64,000 bases of DNA from Litomosoides sigmodontis (GCA_963070105.1 OY718804.1:1-64000); one strand, 5' to 3'; shown: positions 1-13,753, counted from the first letter of the stretch. The notes: generated by a model not told the origin, from the sequence alone. Numbers and translations are program-made.

Positions 1-3000
1 CCTAAGCCCTAAGCCTAAGCCTAAGCCTAAGCCTAAAGCCTAAGCCTAAGCCTAAGCCTAAGCCTAAGCCTAAGCTAAGCCTAAGCCTAAGCCTAAGCCT
101 AAGCCTAAGCCTAAGCCTAAGCCTAAGCCTAAGCCTAAGCCTAAGCCTAAGCCTAAGCCTAAGCCTAAGCCTAAGCCTAAGCCTAAGCCTAAGCCTAAGC
201 CTAAGCCTAAGCCTAAGCCTAAGCCTAAGCCTAAGCCTAAGCCTAAGCCTAAGCCTAAGCCTAAGCCTAAGCCTAAGCCTAAGCCTAAGCCTAAGCCTAA
301 GCCTAAGCCTAAGCCTAAGCCTAAGCCTAAGCCTAAGCCTAAGCCTAAGCCTAAGCCTAAGCCTAAGCCTAAGCCTAAGCCTAAGCCTAAGCCTAAGCCT
401 AAGCCTAAGCCTAAGCCTAAGCCTAAGCCTAAGCCTAAGCCTAAGCCTAAGCCTAAGCCTAAGCCTAAGCCTAAGCCTAAGCCTAAGCCTAAGCCTAAGC
501 CTAAGCCTAAGCCTAAGCCTAAGCCTAAGCCTAAGCCTAAGCCTAAGCCTAAGCCTAAGCCTAAGCCTAAGCCTAAGCCTAAGCCTAAGCCTAAGCCTAA
601 GCCTAAGCCTAAGCCTAAGCCTAAGCCTAAGCCTAAGCCTAAGCCTAAGCCTAAGCCTAAGCCTAAGCCTAAGCCTAAGCCTAAGCCTAAGCCTAAGCCT
701 AAGCCTAAGCCTAAGCCTAAGCCTAAGCCTAAGCCTAAGCCTAAGCCTAAGCCTAAGCCTAAGCCTAAGCCTAAGCCTAAGCCTAAGCCTAAGCCTAAGC
801 CTAAGCCTAAGCCTAAGCCTAAGCCTAAGCCTAAGCCTAAGCCTAAGCCTAAGCCTAAGCCTAAGCCTAAGCCTAAGCCTAAGCCTAAGCCTAAGCCTAA
901 GCCTAAGCCTAAGCCTAAGCCTAAGCCTAAGCCTAAGCCTAAGCCTAAGCCTAAGCCTAAGCCTAAGCCTAAGCCTAAGCCTAAGCCTAAGCCTAAGCCT
1001 AAGCCTAAGCCTAAGCCTAAGCCTAAGCCTAAGCCTAAGCCTAAGCCTAAGCCTAAGCCTAAGCCTAAGCCTAAGCCTAAGCCTAAGCCTAAGCCTAAGC
1101 CTAAGCCTAAGCCTAAGCCTAAGCCTAAGCCTAAGCCTAAGCCTAAGCCTAAGCCTAAGCCTAAGCCTAAGCCTAAGCCTAAGCCTAAGCCTAAGCCTAA
1201 GCCTAAGCCTAAGCCTAAGCCTAAGCCTAAGCCTAAGCCTAAGCCTAAGCCTAAGCCTAAGCCTAAGCCTAAGCCTAAGCCTAAGCCTAAGCCTAAGCCT
1301 AAGCCTAAGCCTAAGCCTAAGCCTAAGCCTAAGCCTAAGCCTAAGCCTAAGCCTAAGCCTAAGCCTAAGCCTAAGCCTAAGCCTAAGCCTAAGCCTAAGC
1401 CTAAGCCTAAGCCTAAGCCTAAGCCTAAGCCTAAGCCTAAGCCTAAGCCTAAGCCTAAGCCTAAGCCTAAGCCTAAGCCTAAGCCTAAGCCTAAGCCTAA
1501 GCCTAAGCCTAAGCCTAAGCCTAAGCCTAAGCCTAAGCCTAAGCCTAAGCCTAAGCCTAAGCCTAAGCCTAAGCCTAAGCCTAAGCCTAAGCCTAAGCCT
1601 AAGCCTAAGCCTAAGCCTAAGCCTAAGCCTAAGCCTAAGCCTAAGCCTAAGCCTAAGCCTAAGCCTAAGCCTAAGCCTAAGCCTAAGCCTAAGCCTAAGC
1701 CTAAGCCTAAGCCTAAGCCTAAGCCTAAGCCTAAGCCTAAGCCTAAGCCTAAGCCTAAGCCTAAGCCTAAGCCTAAGCCTAAGCCTAAGCCTAAGCCTAA
1801 GCCTAAGCCTAAGCCTAAGCCTAAGCCTAAGCCTAAGCCTAAGCCTAAGCCTAAGCCTAAGCCTAAGCCTAAGCCTAAGCCTAAGCCTAAGCCTAAGCCT
1901 AAGCCTAAGCCTAAGCCTAAGCCTAAGCCTAAGCCTAAGCCTAAGCCTAAGCCTAAGCCTAAGCCTAAGCCTAAGCCTAAGCCTAAGCCTAAGCCTAAGC
2001 CTAAGCCTAAGCCTAAGCCTAAGCCTAAGCCTAAGCCTAAGCCTAAGCCTAAGCCTAAGCCTAAGCCTAAGCCTAAGCCTAAGCCTAAGCCTAAGCCTAA
2101 GCCTAAGCCTAAGCCTAAGCCTAAGCCTAAGCCTAAGCCTAAGCCTAAGCCTAAGCCTAAGCCTAAGCCTAAGCCTAAGCCTAAGCCTAAGCCTAAGCCT
2201 AAGCCTAAGCCTAAGCCTAAGCCTAAGCCTAAGCCTAAGCCTAAGCCTAAGCCTAAGCCTAAGCCTAAGCCTAAGCCTAAGCCTAAGCCTAAGCCTAAGC
2301 CTAAGCCTAAGCCTAAGCCTAAGCCTAAGCCTAAGCCTAAGCCTAAGCCTAAGCCTAAGCCTAAGCCTAAGCCTAAGCCTAAGCCTAAGCCTAAGCCTAA
2401 GCCTAAGCCTAAGCCTAAGCCTAAGCCTAAGCCTAAGCCTAAGCCTAAGCCTAAGCCTAAGCCTAAGCCTAAGCCTAAGCCTAAGCCTAAGCCTAAGCCT
2501 AAGCCTAAGCCTAAGCCTAAGCCTAAGCCTAAGCCTAAGCCTAAGCCTAAGCCTAAGCCTAAGCCTAAGCCTAAGCCTAAGCCTAAGCCTAAGCCTAAGC
2601 CTAAGCCTAAGCCTAAGCCTAAGCCTAAGCCTAAGCCTAAGCCTAAGCCTAAGCCTAAGCCTAAGCCTAAGCCTAAGCCTAAGCCTAAGCCTAAGCCTAA
2701 GCCTAAGCCTAAGCCTAAGCCTAAGCCTAAGCCTAAGCCTAAGCCTAAGCCTAAGCCTAAGCCTAAGCCTAAGCCTAAGCCTAAGCCTAAGCCTAAGCCT
2801 AAGCCTAAGCCTAAGCCTAAGCCTAAGCCTAAGCCTAAGCCTAAGCCTAAGCCTAAGCCTAAGCCTAAGCCTAAGCCTAAGCCTAAGCCTAAGCCTAAGC
2901 CTAAGCCTAAGCCTAAGCCTAAGCCTAAGCCTAAGCCTAAGCCTAAGCCTAAGCCTAAGCCTAAGCCTAAGCCTAAGCCTAAGCCTAAGCCTAAGCCTAA

Positions 3001-6000
3001 GCCTAAGCCTAAGCCTAAGCCTAAGCCTAAGCCTAAGCCTAAGCCTAAGCCTAAGCCTAAGCCTAAGCCTAAGCCTAAGCCTAAGCCTAAGCCTAAGCCT
3101 AAGCCTAAGCCTAAGCCTAAGCCTAAGCCTAAGCCTAAGCCTAAGCCTAAGCCTAAGCCTAAGCCTAAGCCTAAGCCTAAGCCTAAGCCTAAGCCTAAGC
3201 CTAAGCCTAAGCCTAAGCCTAAGCCTAAGCCTAAGCCTAAGCCTAAGCCTAAGCCTAAGCCTAAGCCTAAGCCTAAGCCTAAGCCTAAGCCTAAGCCTAA
3301 GCCTAAGCCTAAGCCTAAGCCTAAGCCTAAGCCTAAGCCTAAGCCTAAGCCTAAGCCTAAGCCTAAGCCTAAGCCTAAGCCTAAGCCTAAGCCTAAGCCT
3401 AAGCCTAAGCCTAAGCCTAAGCCTAAGCCTAAGCCTAAGCCTAAGCCTAAGCCTAAGCCTAAGCCTAAGCCTAAGCCTAAGCCTAAGCCTAAGCCTAAGC
3501 CTAAGCCTAAGCCTAAGCCTAAGCCTAAGCCTAAGCCTAAGCCTAAGCCTAAGCCTAAGCCTAAGCCTAAGCCTAAGCCTAAGCCTAAGCCTAAGCCTAA
3601 GCCTAAGCCTAAGCCTAAGCCTAAGCCTAAGCCTAAGCCTAAGCCTAAGCCTAAGCCTAAGCCTAAGCCTAAGCCTAAGCCTAAGCCTAAGCCTAAGCCT
3701 AAGCCTAAGCCTAAGCCTAAGCCTAAGCCTAAGCCTAAGCCTAAGCCTAAGCCTAAGCCTAAGCCTAAGCCTAAGCCTAAGCCTAAGCCTAAGCCTAAGC
3801 CTAAGCCTAAGCCTAAGCCTAAGCCTAAGCCTAAGCCTAAGCCTAAGCCTAAGCCTAAGCCTAAGCCTAAGCCTAAGCCTAAGCCTAAGCCTAAGCCTAA
3901 GCCTAAGCCTAAGCCTAAGCCTAAGCCTAAGCCTAAGCCTAAGCCTAAGCCTAAGCCTAAGCCTAAGCCTAAGCCTAAGCCTAAGCCTAAGCCTAAGCCT
4001 AAGCCTAAGCCTAAGCCTAAGCCTAAGCCTAAGCCTAAGCCTAAGCCTAAGCCTAAGCCTAAGCCTAAGCCTAAGCCTAAGCCTAAGCCTAAGCCTAAGC
4101 CTAAGCCTAAGCCTAAGCCTAAGCCTAAGCCTAAGCCTAAGCCTAAGCCTAAGCCTAAGCCTAAGCCTAAGCCTAAGCCTAAGCCTAAGCCTAAGCCTAA
4201 GCCTAAGCCTAAGCCTAAGCCTAAGCCTAAGCCTAAGCCTAAGCCTAAGCCTAAGCCTAAGCCTAAGCCTAAGCCTAAGCCTAAGCCTAAGCCTAAGCCT
4301 AAGCCTAAGCCTAAGCCTAAGCCTAAGCCTAAGCCTAAGCCTAAGCCTAAGCCTAAGCCTAAGCCTAAGCCTAAGCCTAAGCCTAAGCCTAAGCCTAAGC
4401 CTAAGCCTAAGCCTAAGCCTAAGCCTAAGCCTAAGCCTAAGCCTAAGCCTAAGCCTAAGCCTAAGCCTAAGCCTAAGCCTAAGCCTAAGCCTAAGCCTAA
4501 GCCTAAGCCTAAGCCTAAGCCTAAGCCTAAGCCTAAGCCTAAGCCTAAGCCTAAGCCTAAGCCTAAGCCTAAGCCTAAGCCTAAGCCTAAGCCTAAGCCT
4601 AAGCCTAAGCCTAAGCCTAAGCCTAAGCCTAAGCCTAAGCCTAAGCCTAAGCCTAAGCCTAAGCCTAAGCCTAAGCCTAAGCCTAAGCCTAAGCCTAAGC
4701 CTAAGCCTAAGCCTAAGCCTAAGCCTAAGCCTAAGCCTAAGCCTAAGCCTAAGCCTAAGCCTAAGCCTAAGCCTAAGCCTAAGCCTAAGCCTAAGCCTAA
4801 GCCTAAGCCTAAGCCTAAGCCTAAGCCTAAGCCTAAGCCTAAGCCTAAGCCTAAGCCTAAGCCTAAGCCTAAGCCTAAGCCTAAGCCTAAGCCTAAGCCT
4901 AAGCCTAAGCCTAAGCCTAAGCCTAAGCCTAAGCCTAAGCCTAAGCCTAAGCCTAAGCCTAAGCCTAAGCCTAAGCCTAAGCCTAAGCCTAAGCCTAAGC
5001 CTAAGCCTAAGCCTAAGCCTAAGCCTAAGCCTAAGCCTAAGCCTAAGCCTAAGCCTAAGCCTAAGCCTAAGCCTAAGCCTAAGCCTAAGCCTAAGCCTAA
5101 GCCTAAGCCTAAGCCTAAGCCTAAGCCTAAGCCTAAGCCTAAGCCTAAGCCTAAGCCTAAGCCTAAGCCTAAGCCTAAGCCTAAGCCTAAGCCTAAGCCT
5201 AAGCCTAAGCCTAAGCCTAAGCCTAAGCCTAAGCCTAAGCCTAAGCCTAAGCCTAAGCCTAAGCCTAAGCCTAAGCCTAAGCCTAAGCCTAAGCCTAAGC
5301 CTAAGCCTAAGCCTAAGCCTAAGCCTAAGCCTAAGCCTAAGCCTAAGCCTAAGCCTAAGCCTAAGCCTAAGCCTAAGCCTAAGCCTAAGCCTAAGCCTAA
5401 GCCTAAGCCTAAGCCTAAGCCTAAGCCTAAGCCTAAGCCTAAGCCTAAGCCTAAGCCTAAGCCTAAGCCTAAGCCTAAGCCTAAGCCTAAGCCTAAGCCT
5501 AAGCCTAAGCCTAAGCCTAAGCCTAAGCCTAAGCCTAAGCCTAAGCCTAAGCCTAAGCCTAAGCCTAAGCCTAAGCCTAAGCCTAAGCCTAAGCCTAAGC
5601 CTAAGCCTAAGCCTAAGCCTAAGCCTAAGCCTAAGCCTAAGCCTAAGCCTAAGCCTAAGCCTAAGCCTAAGCCTAAGCCTAAGCCTAAGCCTAAGCCTAA
5701 GCCTAAGCCTAAGCCTAAGCCTAAGCCTAAGCCTAAGCCTAAGCCTAAGCCTAAGCCTAAGCCTAAGCCTAAGCCTAAGCCTAAGCCTAAGCCTAAGCCT
5801 AAGCCTAAGCCTAAGCCTAAGCCTAAGCCTAAGCCTAAGCCTAAGCCTAAGCCTAAGCCTAAGCCTAAGCCTAAGCCTAAGCCTAAGCCTAAGCCTAAGC
5901 CTAAGCCTAAGCCTAAGCCTAAGCCTAAGCCTAAGCCTAAGCCTAAGCCTAAGCCTAAGCCTAAGCCTAAGCCTAAGCCTAAGCCTAAGCCTAAGCCTAA

Positions 6001-9000
6001 GCCTAAGCCTAAGCCTAAGCCTAAGCCTAAGCCTAAGCCTAAGCCTAAGCCTAAGCCTAAGCCTAAGCCTAAGCCTAAGCCTAAGCCTAAGCCTAAGCCT
6101 AAGCCTAAGCCTAAGCCTAAGCCTAAGCCTAAGCCTAAGCCTAAGCCTAAGCCTAAGCCTAAGCCTAAGCCTAAGCCTAAGCCTAAGCCTAAGCCTAAGC
6201 CTAAGCCTAAGCCTAAGCCTAAGCCTAAGCCTAAGCCTAAGCCTAAGCCTAAGCCTAAGCCTAAGCCTAAGCCTAAGCCTAAGCCTAAGCCTAAGCCTAA
6301 GCCTAAGCCTAAGCCTAAGCCTAAGCCTAAGCCTAAGCCTAAGCCTAAGCCTAAGCCTAAGCCTAAGCCTAAGCCTAAGCCTAAGCCTAAGCCTAAGCCT
6401 AAGCCTAAGCCTAAGCCTAAGCCTAAGCCTAAGCCTAAGCCTAAGCCTAAGCCTAAGCCTAAGCCTAAGCCTAAGCCTAAGCCTAAGCCTAAGCCTAAGC
6501 CTAAGCCTAAGCCTAAGCCTAAGCCTAAGCCTAAGCCTAAGCCTAAGCCTAAGCCTAAGCCTAAGCCTAAGCCTAAGCCTAAGCCTAAGCCTAAGCCTAA
6601 GCCTAAGCCTAAGCCTAAGCCTAAGCCTAAGCCTAAGCCTAAGCCTAAGCCTAAGCCTAAGCCTAAGCCTAAGCCTAAGCCTAAGCCTAAGCCTAAGCCT
6701 AAGCCTAAGCCTAAGCCTAAGCCTAAGCCTAAGCCTAAGCCTAAGCCTAAGCCTAAGCCTAAGCCTAAGCCTAAGCCTAAGCCTAAGCCTAAGCCTAAGC
6801 CTAAGCCTAAGCCTAAGCCTAAGCCTAAGCCTAAGCCTAAGCCTAAGCCTAAGCCTAAGCCTAAGCCTAAGCCTAAGCCTAAGCCTAAGCCTAAGCCTAA
6901 GCCTAAGCCTAAGCCTAAGCCTAAGCCTAAGCCTAAGCCTAAGCCTAAGCCTAAGCCTAAGCCTAAGCCTAAGCCTAAGCCTAAGCCTAAGCCTAAGCCT
7001 AAGCCTAAGCCTAAGCCTAAGCCTAAGCCTAAGCCTAAGCCTAAGCCTAAGCCTAAGCCTAAGCCTAAGCCTAAGCCTAAGCCTAAGCCTAAGCCTAAGC
7101 CTAAGCCTAAGCCTAAGCCTAAGCCTAAGCCTAAGCCTAAGCCTAAGCCTAAGCCTAAGCCTAAGCCTAAGCCTAAGCCTAAGCCTAAGCCTAAGCCTAA
7201 GCCTAAGCCTAAGCCTAAGCCTAAGCCTAAGCCTAAGCCTAAGCCTAAGCCTAAGCCTAAGCCTAAGCCTAAGCCTAAGCCTAAGCCTAAGCCTAAGCCT
7301 AAGCCTAAGCCTAAGCCTAAGCCTAAGCCTAAGCCTAAGCCTAAGCCTAAGCCTAAGCCTAAGCCTAAGCCTAAGCCTAAGCCTAAGCCTAAGCCTAAGC
7401 CTAAGCCTAAGCCTAAGCCTAAGCCTAAGCCTAAGCCTAAGCCTAAGCCTAAGCCTAAGCCTAAGCCTAAGCCTAAGCCTAAGCCTAAGCCTAAGCCTAA
7501 GCCTAAGCCTAAGCCTAAGCCTAAGCCTAAGCCTAAGCCTAAGCCTAAGCCTAAGCCTAAGCCTAAGCCTAAGCCTAAGCCTAAGCCTAAGCCTAAGCCT
7601 AAGCCTAAGCCTAAGCCTAAGCCTAAGCCTAAGCCTAAGCCTAAGCCTAAGCCTAAGCCTAAGCCTAAGCCTAAGCCTAAGCCTAAGCCTAAGCCTAAGC
7701 CTAAGCCTAAGCCTAAGCCTAAGCCTAAGCCTAAGCCTAAGCCTAAGCCTAAGCCTAAGCCTAAGCCTAAGCCTAAGCCTAAGCCTAAGCCTAAGCCTAA
7801 GCCTAAGCCTAAGCCTAAGCCTAAGCCTAAGCCTAAGCCTAAGCCTAAGCCTAAGCCTAAGCCTAAGCCTAAGCCTAAGCCTAAGCCTAAGCCTAAGCCT
7901 AAGCCTAAGCCTAAGCCTAAGCCTAAGCCTAAGCCTAAGCCTAAGCCTAAGCCTAAGCCTAAGCCTAAGCCTAAGCCTAAGCCTAAGCCTAAGCCTAAGC
8001 CTAAGCCTAAGCCTAAGCCTAAGCCTAAGCCTAAGCCTAAGCCTAAGCCTAAGCCTAAGCCTAAGCCTAAGCCTAAGCCTAAGCCTAAGCCTAAGCCTAA
8101 GCCTAAGCCTAAGCCTAAGCCTAAGCCTAAGCCTAAGCCTAAGCCTAAGCCTAAGCCTAAGCCTAAGCCTAAGCCTAAGCCTAAGCCTAAGCCTAAGCCT
8201 AAGCCTAAGCCTAAGCCTAAGCCTAAGCCTAAGCCTAAGCCTAAGCCTAAGCCTAAGCCTAAGCCTAAGCCTAAGCCTAAGCCTAAGCCTAAGCCTAAGC
8301 CTAAGCCTAAGCCTAAGCCTAAGCCTAAGCCTAAGCCTAAGCCTAAGCCTAAGCCTAAGCCTAAGCCTAAGCCTAAGCCTAAGCCTAAGCCTAAGCCTAA
8401 GCCTAAGCCTAAGCCTAAGCCTAAGCCTAAGCCTAAGCCTAAGCCTAAGCCTAAGCCTAAGCCTAAGCCTAAGCCTAAGCCTAAGCCTAAGCCTAAGCCT
8501 AAGCCTAAGCCTAAGCCTAAGCCTAAGCCTAAGCCTAAGCCTAAGCCTAAGCCTAAGCCTAAGCCTAAGCCTAAGCCTAAGCCTAAGCCTAAGCCTAAGC
8601 CTAAGCCTAAGCCTAAGCCTAAGCCTAAGCCTAAGCCTAAGCCTAAGCCTAAGCCTAAGCCTAAGCCTAAGCCTAAGCCTAAGCCTAAGCCTAAGCCTAA
8701 GCCTAAGCCTAAGCCTAAGCCTAAGCCTAAGCCTAAGCCTAAGCCTAAGCCTAAGCCTAAGCCTAAGCCTAAGCCTAAGCCTAAGCCTAAGCCTAAGCCT
8801 AAGCCTAAGCCTAAGCCTAAGCCTAAGCCTAAGCCTAAGCCTAAGCCTAAGCCTAAGCCTAAGCCTAAGCCTAAGCCTAAGCCTAAGCCTAAGCCTAAGC
8901 CTAAGCCTAAGCCTAAGCCTAAGCCTAAGCCTAAGCCTAAGCCTAAGCCTAAGCCTAAGCCTAAGCCTAAGCCTAAGCCTAAGCCTAAGCCTAAGCCTAA

Positions 9001-10894
9001 GCCTAAGCCTAAGCCTAAGCCTAAGCCTAAGCCTAAGCCTAAGCCTAAGCCTAAGCCTAAGCCTAAGCCTAAGCCTAAGCCTAAGCCTAAGCCTAAGCCT
9101 AAGCCTAAGCCTAAGCCTAAGCCTAAGCCTAAGCCTAAGCCTAAGCCTAAGCCTAAGCCTAAGCCTAAGCCTAAGCCTAAGCCTAAGCCTAAGCCTAAGC
9201 CTAAGCCTAAGCCTAAGCCTAAGCCTAAGCCTAAGCCTAAGCCTAAGCCTAAGCCTAAGCCTAAGCCTAAGCCTAAGCCTAAGCCTAAGCCTAAGCCTAA
9301 GCCTAAGCCTAAGCCTAAGCCTAAGCCTAAGCCTAAGCCTAAGCCTAAGCCTAAGCCTAAGCCTAAGCCTAAGCCTAAGCCTAAGCCTAAGCCTAAGCCT
9401 AAGCCTAAGCCTAAGCCTAAGCCTAAGCCTAAGCCTAAGCCTAAGCCTAAGCCTAAGCCTAAGCCTAAGCCTAAGCCTAAGCCTAAGCCTAAGCCTAAGC
9501 CTAAGCCTAAGCCTAAGCCTAAGCCTAAGCCTAAGCCTAAGCCTAAGCCTAAGCCTAAGCCTAAGCCTAAGCCTAAGCCTAAGCCTAAGCCTAAGCCTAA
9601 GCCTAAGCCTAAGCCTAAGCCTAAGCCTAAGCCTAAGCCTAAGCCTAAGCCTAAGCCTAAGCCTAAGCCTAAGCCTAAGCCTAAGCCTAAGCCTAAGCCT
9701 AAGCCTAAGCCTAAGCCTAAGCCTAAGCCTAAGCCTAAGCCTAAGCCTAAGCCTAAGCCTAAGCCTAAGCCTAAGCCTAAGCCTAAGCCTAAGCCTAAGC
9801 CTAAGCCTAAGCCTAAGCCTAAGCCTAAGCCTAAGCCTAAGCCTAAGCCTAAGCCTAAGCCTAAGCCTAAGCCTAAGCCTAAGCCTAAGCCTAAGCCTAA
9901 GCCTAAGCCTAAGCCTAAGCCTAAGCCTAAGCCTAAGCCTAAGCCTAAGCCTAAGCCTAAGCCTAAGCCTAAGCCTAAGCCTAAGCCTAAGCCTAAGCCT
10001 AAGCCTAAGCCTAAGCCTAAGCCTAAGCCTAAGCCTAAGCCTAAGCCTAAGCCTAAGCCTAAGCCTAAGCCTAAGCCTAAGCCTAAGCCTAAGCCTAAGC
10101 CTAAGCCTAAGCCTAAGCCTAAGCCTAAGCCTAAGCCTAAGCCTAAGCCTAAGCCTAAGCCTAAGCCTAAGCCTAAGCCTAAGCCTAAGCCTAAGCCTAA
10201 GCCTAAGCCTAAGCCTAAGCCTAAGCCTAAGCCTAAGCCTAAGCCTAAGCCTAAGCCTAAGCCTAAGCCTAAGCCTAAGCCTAAGCCTAAGCCTAAGCCT
10301 AAGCCTAAGCCTAAGCCTAAGCCTAAGCCTAAGCCTAAGCCTAAGCCTAAGCCTAAGCCTAAGCCTAAGCCTAAGCCTAAGCCTAAGCCTAAGCCTAAGC
10401 CTAAGCCTAAGCCTAAGCCTAAGCCTAAGCCTAAGCCTAAGCCTAAGCCTAAGCCTAAGCCTAAGCCTAAGCCTAAGCCTAAGCCTAAGCCTAAGCCTAA
10501 GCCTAAGCCTAAGCCTAAGCCTAAGCCTAAGCCTAAGCCTAAGCCTAAGCCTAAGCCTAAGCCTAAGCCTAAGCCTAAGCCTAAGCCTAAGCCTAAGCCT
10601 AAGCCTAAGCCTAAGCCTAAGCCTAAGCCTAAGCCTAAGCCTAAGCCTAAGCCTAAGCCTAAGCCTAAGCCTAAGCCTAAGCCTAAGCCTAAGCCTAAGC
10701 CTAAGCCTAAGCCTAAGCCTAAGCCTAAGCCTAAGCCTAAGCCTAAGCCTAAGCCTAAGCCTAAGCCTAAGCCTAAGCCTAAGCCTAAGCCTAAGCCTAA
10801 GCCTAAGCCTAAGCCTAAGCCTAAGCCTAAGCCTAAGCCTAAGCCTAAGCCTAAGCCTAAGCCTAAGCCTAAGCCTAAGCCTAAGCCTAAGCCT
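1..10894. repeat. Telomere, (CCTAAG)n / (TTAGGC)n
   Basis: An essentially uninterrupted array of the hexamer CCTAAG, about 1,800 copies. On the opposite strand it reads TTAGGC running out to position 1, the telomere repeat known from C. elegans, ascarids and filariae. The only irregular units I see are in the first ~75 bases (an extra c, an extra a, a missing c), which look like sequencing errors at the tip. The array stops abruptly at 10894 and passes into non-repeat DNA without a zone of degenerate repeats. Confidence 0.98.
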
Positions 10895-12130
10895 GAAAAT
10901 CGACGGGCCTAAAAAATGATGGGTACGGGAGATTTGTTGACTCTATCTTATTGAACGTTTCATTTTTCTCATGGCAGTGGGGTCATCTTGGGGTATGCGT
11001 ATATCAGCGGCAGTTGGAAGAGATTGGTGAGGAACGTGTACGTGTGCAGTATGTTGGAATGGACCAATGTGAATGTGATAAATGGATGTGATAAATGGCA
11101 GTGATGTGACCAATGGCTTTAGCTGCGCGTTTAGGACGTTTGGCGTTTGCTGGAATTGTTTTACCTCAGGTCGATGCCTGTGGTGTGAATTGTTGTACCG
11201 TACCATCATCTTCCTCTCCTCTGTTCATCGTTTTCTTAAACGTAGCAAACTTATTTATACCTTCCCTCTTCTGTAGTTGCTTCCCTCATCATTTGTACAC
11301 AAGTACAGGTACACTCCATGATGGGTGAAGAGGTCGAATGAATAGCGTTGTATTAGCTGGATGGATTGTGATGGACAGCATCTATCTGCTGTGGGTAGTA
11401 GTTGTGTGCTGGCCTCTGACTTGCATTGCTTTCTGTGTTGAACATACTATCACGTCATGAATGTAAAAAGGTGAAGCTTTTTCATGTTTAGTTCCAATGG
11501 TCAGCAACACAGTGTCGTTGGTGTTGGTTTTCAGAAAAGCATTTAACATTTTTTAGGCAATAGCAATTCGAGAACCCTTTGGCGTGCTGTATGCAAATGA
11601 TGTGTGATTTAATGGCACTTACTCCATTCTTTATCATTGATGGCAAAGATTGCGGTCCATCGCGACATGCCTCCATCGGCTGCTTTAACTTTTTTTTCTA
11701 ATTGCAATGTTTTCATTGTAAATTAGAGATTGAATGAAATGCTTGGGAAATGCCTGGGTTCACATAGTGCGAATTGCACATGACGTTTGGTTCTACGTGA
11801 TGTGAACCATTGTGCAGGTGCAGCAGTGGGTTCCAATGGAGACCTCTCCTTTCCTTAATTTGTGGAATAAGGTAAAAGGAGAAACCTTTTAGCATTTGGA
11901 GTAATGAAGGCGTTGGGTTCCAACTTCCCCTTCTTACTCCAGCTGAGGCGTGTGAAAAGCGGTGGGTATACGAACAACACGTGGTGGACTTGGAATGACC
12001 AAACACTGCACAAATATTTCCAGTGAATCTGCCATGCCATGATCGATATCAGAATTCAACTGTTTCAACAGAATTCAACTGCTTCTCTTTAATGAAAAAT
12101 TTATTGCTGTGACTGGGAACGAGTGAAAAT

Positions 12131-12249
12131 AATGAGTGTTTTTCATTTTTAAAGGGGTATCTGTGATGCATGAAGCGTTTGGAAGTGATTAATGAGGGTT
12201 TTTAATTTTTAAGGGGGCATCTGTGATGCATGAAGCTTTTGGAAGTGAT
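12131..12249. repeat. Two-copy tandem repeat, 60-bp period
   Basis: Two adjacent copies with exactly 60-bp spacing, each containing atctgtgatgcatgaagc followed by ttggaagtgat. They differ at a handful of positions, for example guanine counts and cgttt versus ctttt, so the duplication is not very recent. Confidence 0.85.
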
Positions 12250-12948
12250 GCAGGCCATTCACCTTGGACCGCTCACCGATGAGCAGGAAGTCCTTTTTCA
12301 CATTTGTTAATTTGTTCGCCCGGGATTGCTTGAATTATCCCTTTACTTGGAGGTTCTTTTCGCAAGTAGGATAGGAAGCAAATGACCTGACAATGACAGG
12401 CAGTAAAACAGCTCCATGAAAAAGACCCGTAAGAAGAGCCAGGATGGATGTAAGGGCGCGAACATGCGCACCGCATTCGATGGTACCAGCATCATCACAA
12501 CAATAGCTAGAAATGCTGAAGTACCACCTCATACCACTGGCCATGTAGGAATTAACCAATGCTGACATAGAATAGAATCGTCTTAGACGTTGCGAAATAA
12601 GCTAAATTATGGCTTGCAACAACGGTTAAATAGATATATAACTTGTAAATTAATTGTAGTTAACTGTGAGGCCAAAGCTGCGGTATTGTCAGCAGGGTAG
12701 TCGGGAGGTTGTCACCAGGTTGGTTTGGGAATTCTCGGCAGGCCAACCAACCTCTCCGAGGGCATCTCGAATACGTTCATCCGCATCCGACAGATTCGGT
12801 AGCCGACGTGAGTGGTGAAATTGATGCATAAACCGATGCTCGTCTGCAATGATATTTTGAAAGCGATGAATGCAGGTGACTTTTGGGTGACAATGAGCAC
12901 AGCAATCTTGTGACTCAACCGATGTCTGTAGCGAAAATCATTTTCACA

Positions 12949-13047
12949 ATGTGGTGAAGTAGCTTGAGCTTACTTCAATCTCAACTACAGTATGACGATG
13001 TGGTGAAGTAGCTTGAGCTTACTTCAATCACAACTACAGTATGACGA
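12949..13047. repeat. Two-copy tandem repeat, 49-bp period
   Basis: Two copies of a 49-bp unit containing gtagcttgagcttacttcaa. They differ by one visible base (atctcaac versus atcacaac), which suggests a recent tandem duplication. Confidence 0.9.
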
Positions 13048-13559
13048 ATTTGGCACAGTTCATGATTCACTAATACCCAATACATCTTTTAGACAATTCA
13101 AGCAATTTTGCTTCAGCTACAACCACTATGCATCATGTAAACCCGGAAAGCGCAACTTGATCATGCAGAATTCGAAACTTGCTAGAATATGAATAAAGGT
13201 TATGGGACGGGGATGTTGACAACAGTTGTTGGGTGCACGTCGGCTCTCCAAAGAGAGAGAAAACCAGCAATGCCAATATCCATTGAAAGAAAGCACAGAA
13301 GTGAATTTGACGCCAAATACTAATTTGAGAGTGAATTTAACGCCAAATACTAATTGTGTTTGAAATTTCAAAAATTATTGTCATTGCTTTTTTTCCTATT
13401 AAATGCATTCCAATTATTTCACTTTAATTTCAGAATTGAAAACAAAACAAAAGGATTAGGCGCATTTTGGGGATGGTTGCATCATTGATGGCGATGATGA
13501 TGATGATGAGAATTAGTAATGAATAATGATAATGACATTTTAATATTATTGCTATTATT

Positions 13560-13753
13560 GAGAGTGGAAAATAATGTACATGGTTAAATGGAGAGAAAAA
13601 GAGAGAGAAAGTGAGTGAGAAAAGAAAAAAGGTGTGAGAAAAAAAATGTGGGGGGGAAGTAAATGGATGCATGCATATGAAAAAAAAAATTCTCTGTACA
13701 TAAAATGCTAGCGGTGTGTGTGTGTGTGTGTATGTGTGTGTGTGTGTGTGTGT
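13560..13753. repeat. Spacer GT-tract element, copy A
   Basis: The block begins gagagtggaaaataatgtac, continues through a purine-rich run and ctctgtacataaaatgctag, and ends in a GT tract of about 45 bp interrupted once by ta. One of four related copies in this rDNA locus. Confidence 0.85.

Larger units (their letters stand above)
10895..13370. other. Subtelomeric stretch without recognised genes
   Basis: About 2.5 kb between the telomere and the rDNA spacer. No reading frame over 100 codons and no recognisable protein. It contains two short tandem duplications (12131-12249 and 12949-13047). A 45-bp piece near 13255-13300 (including gccaatatccattgaaag) recurs near 13850-13890 inside the spacer, so the inner edge is built partly from spacer sequence. 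Confidence 0.6.
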
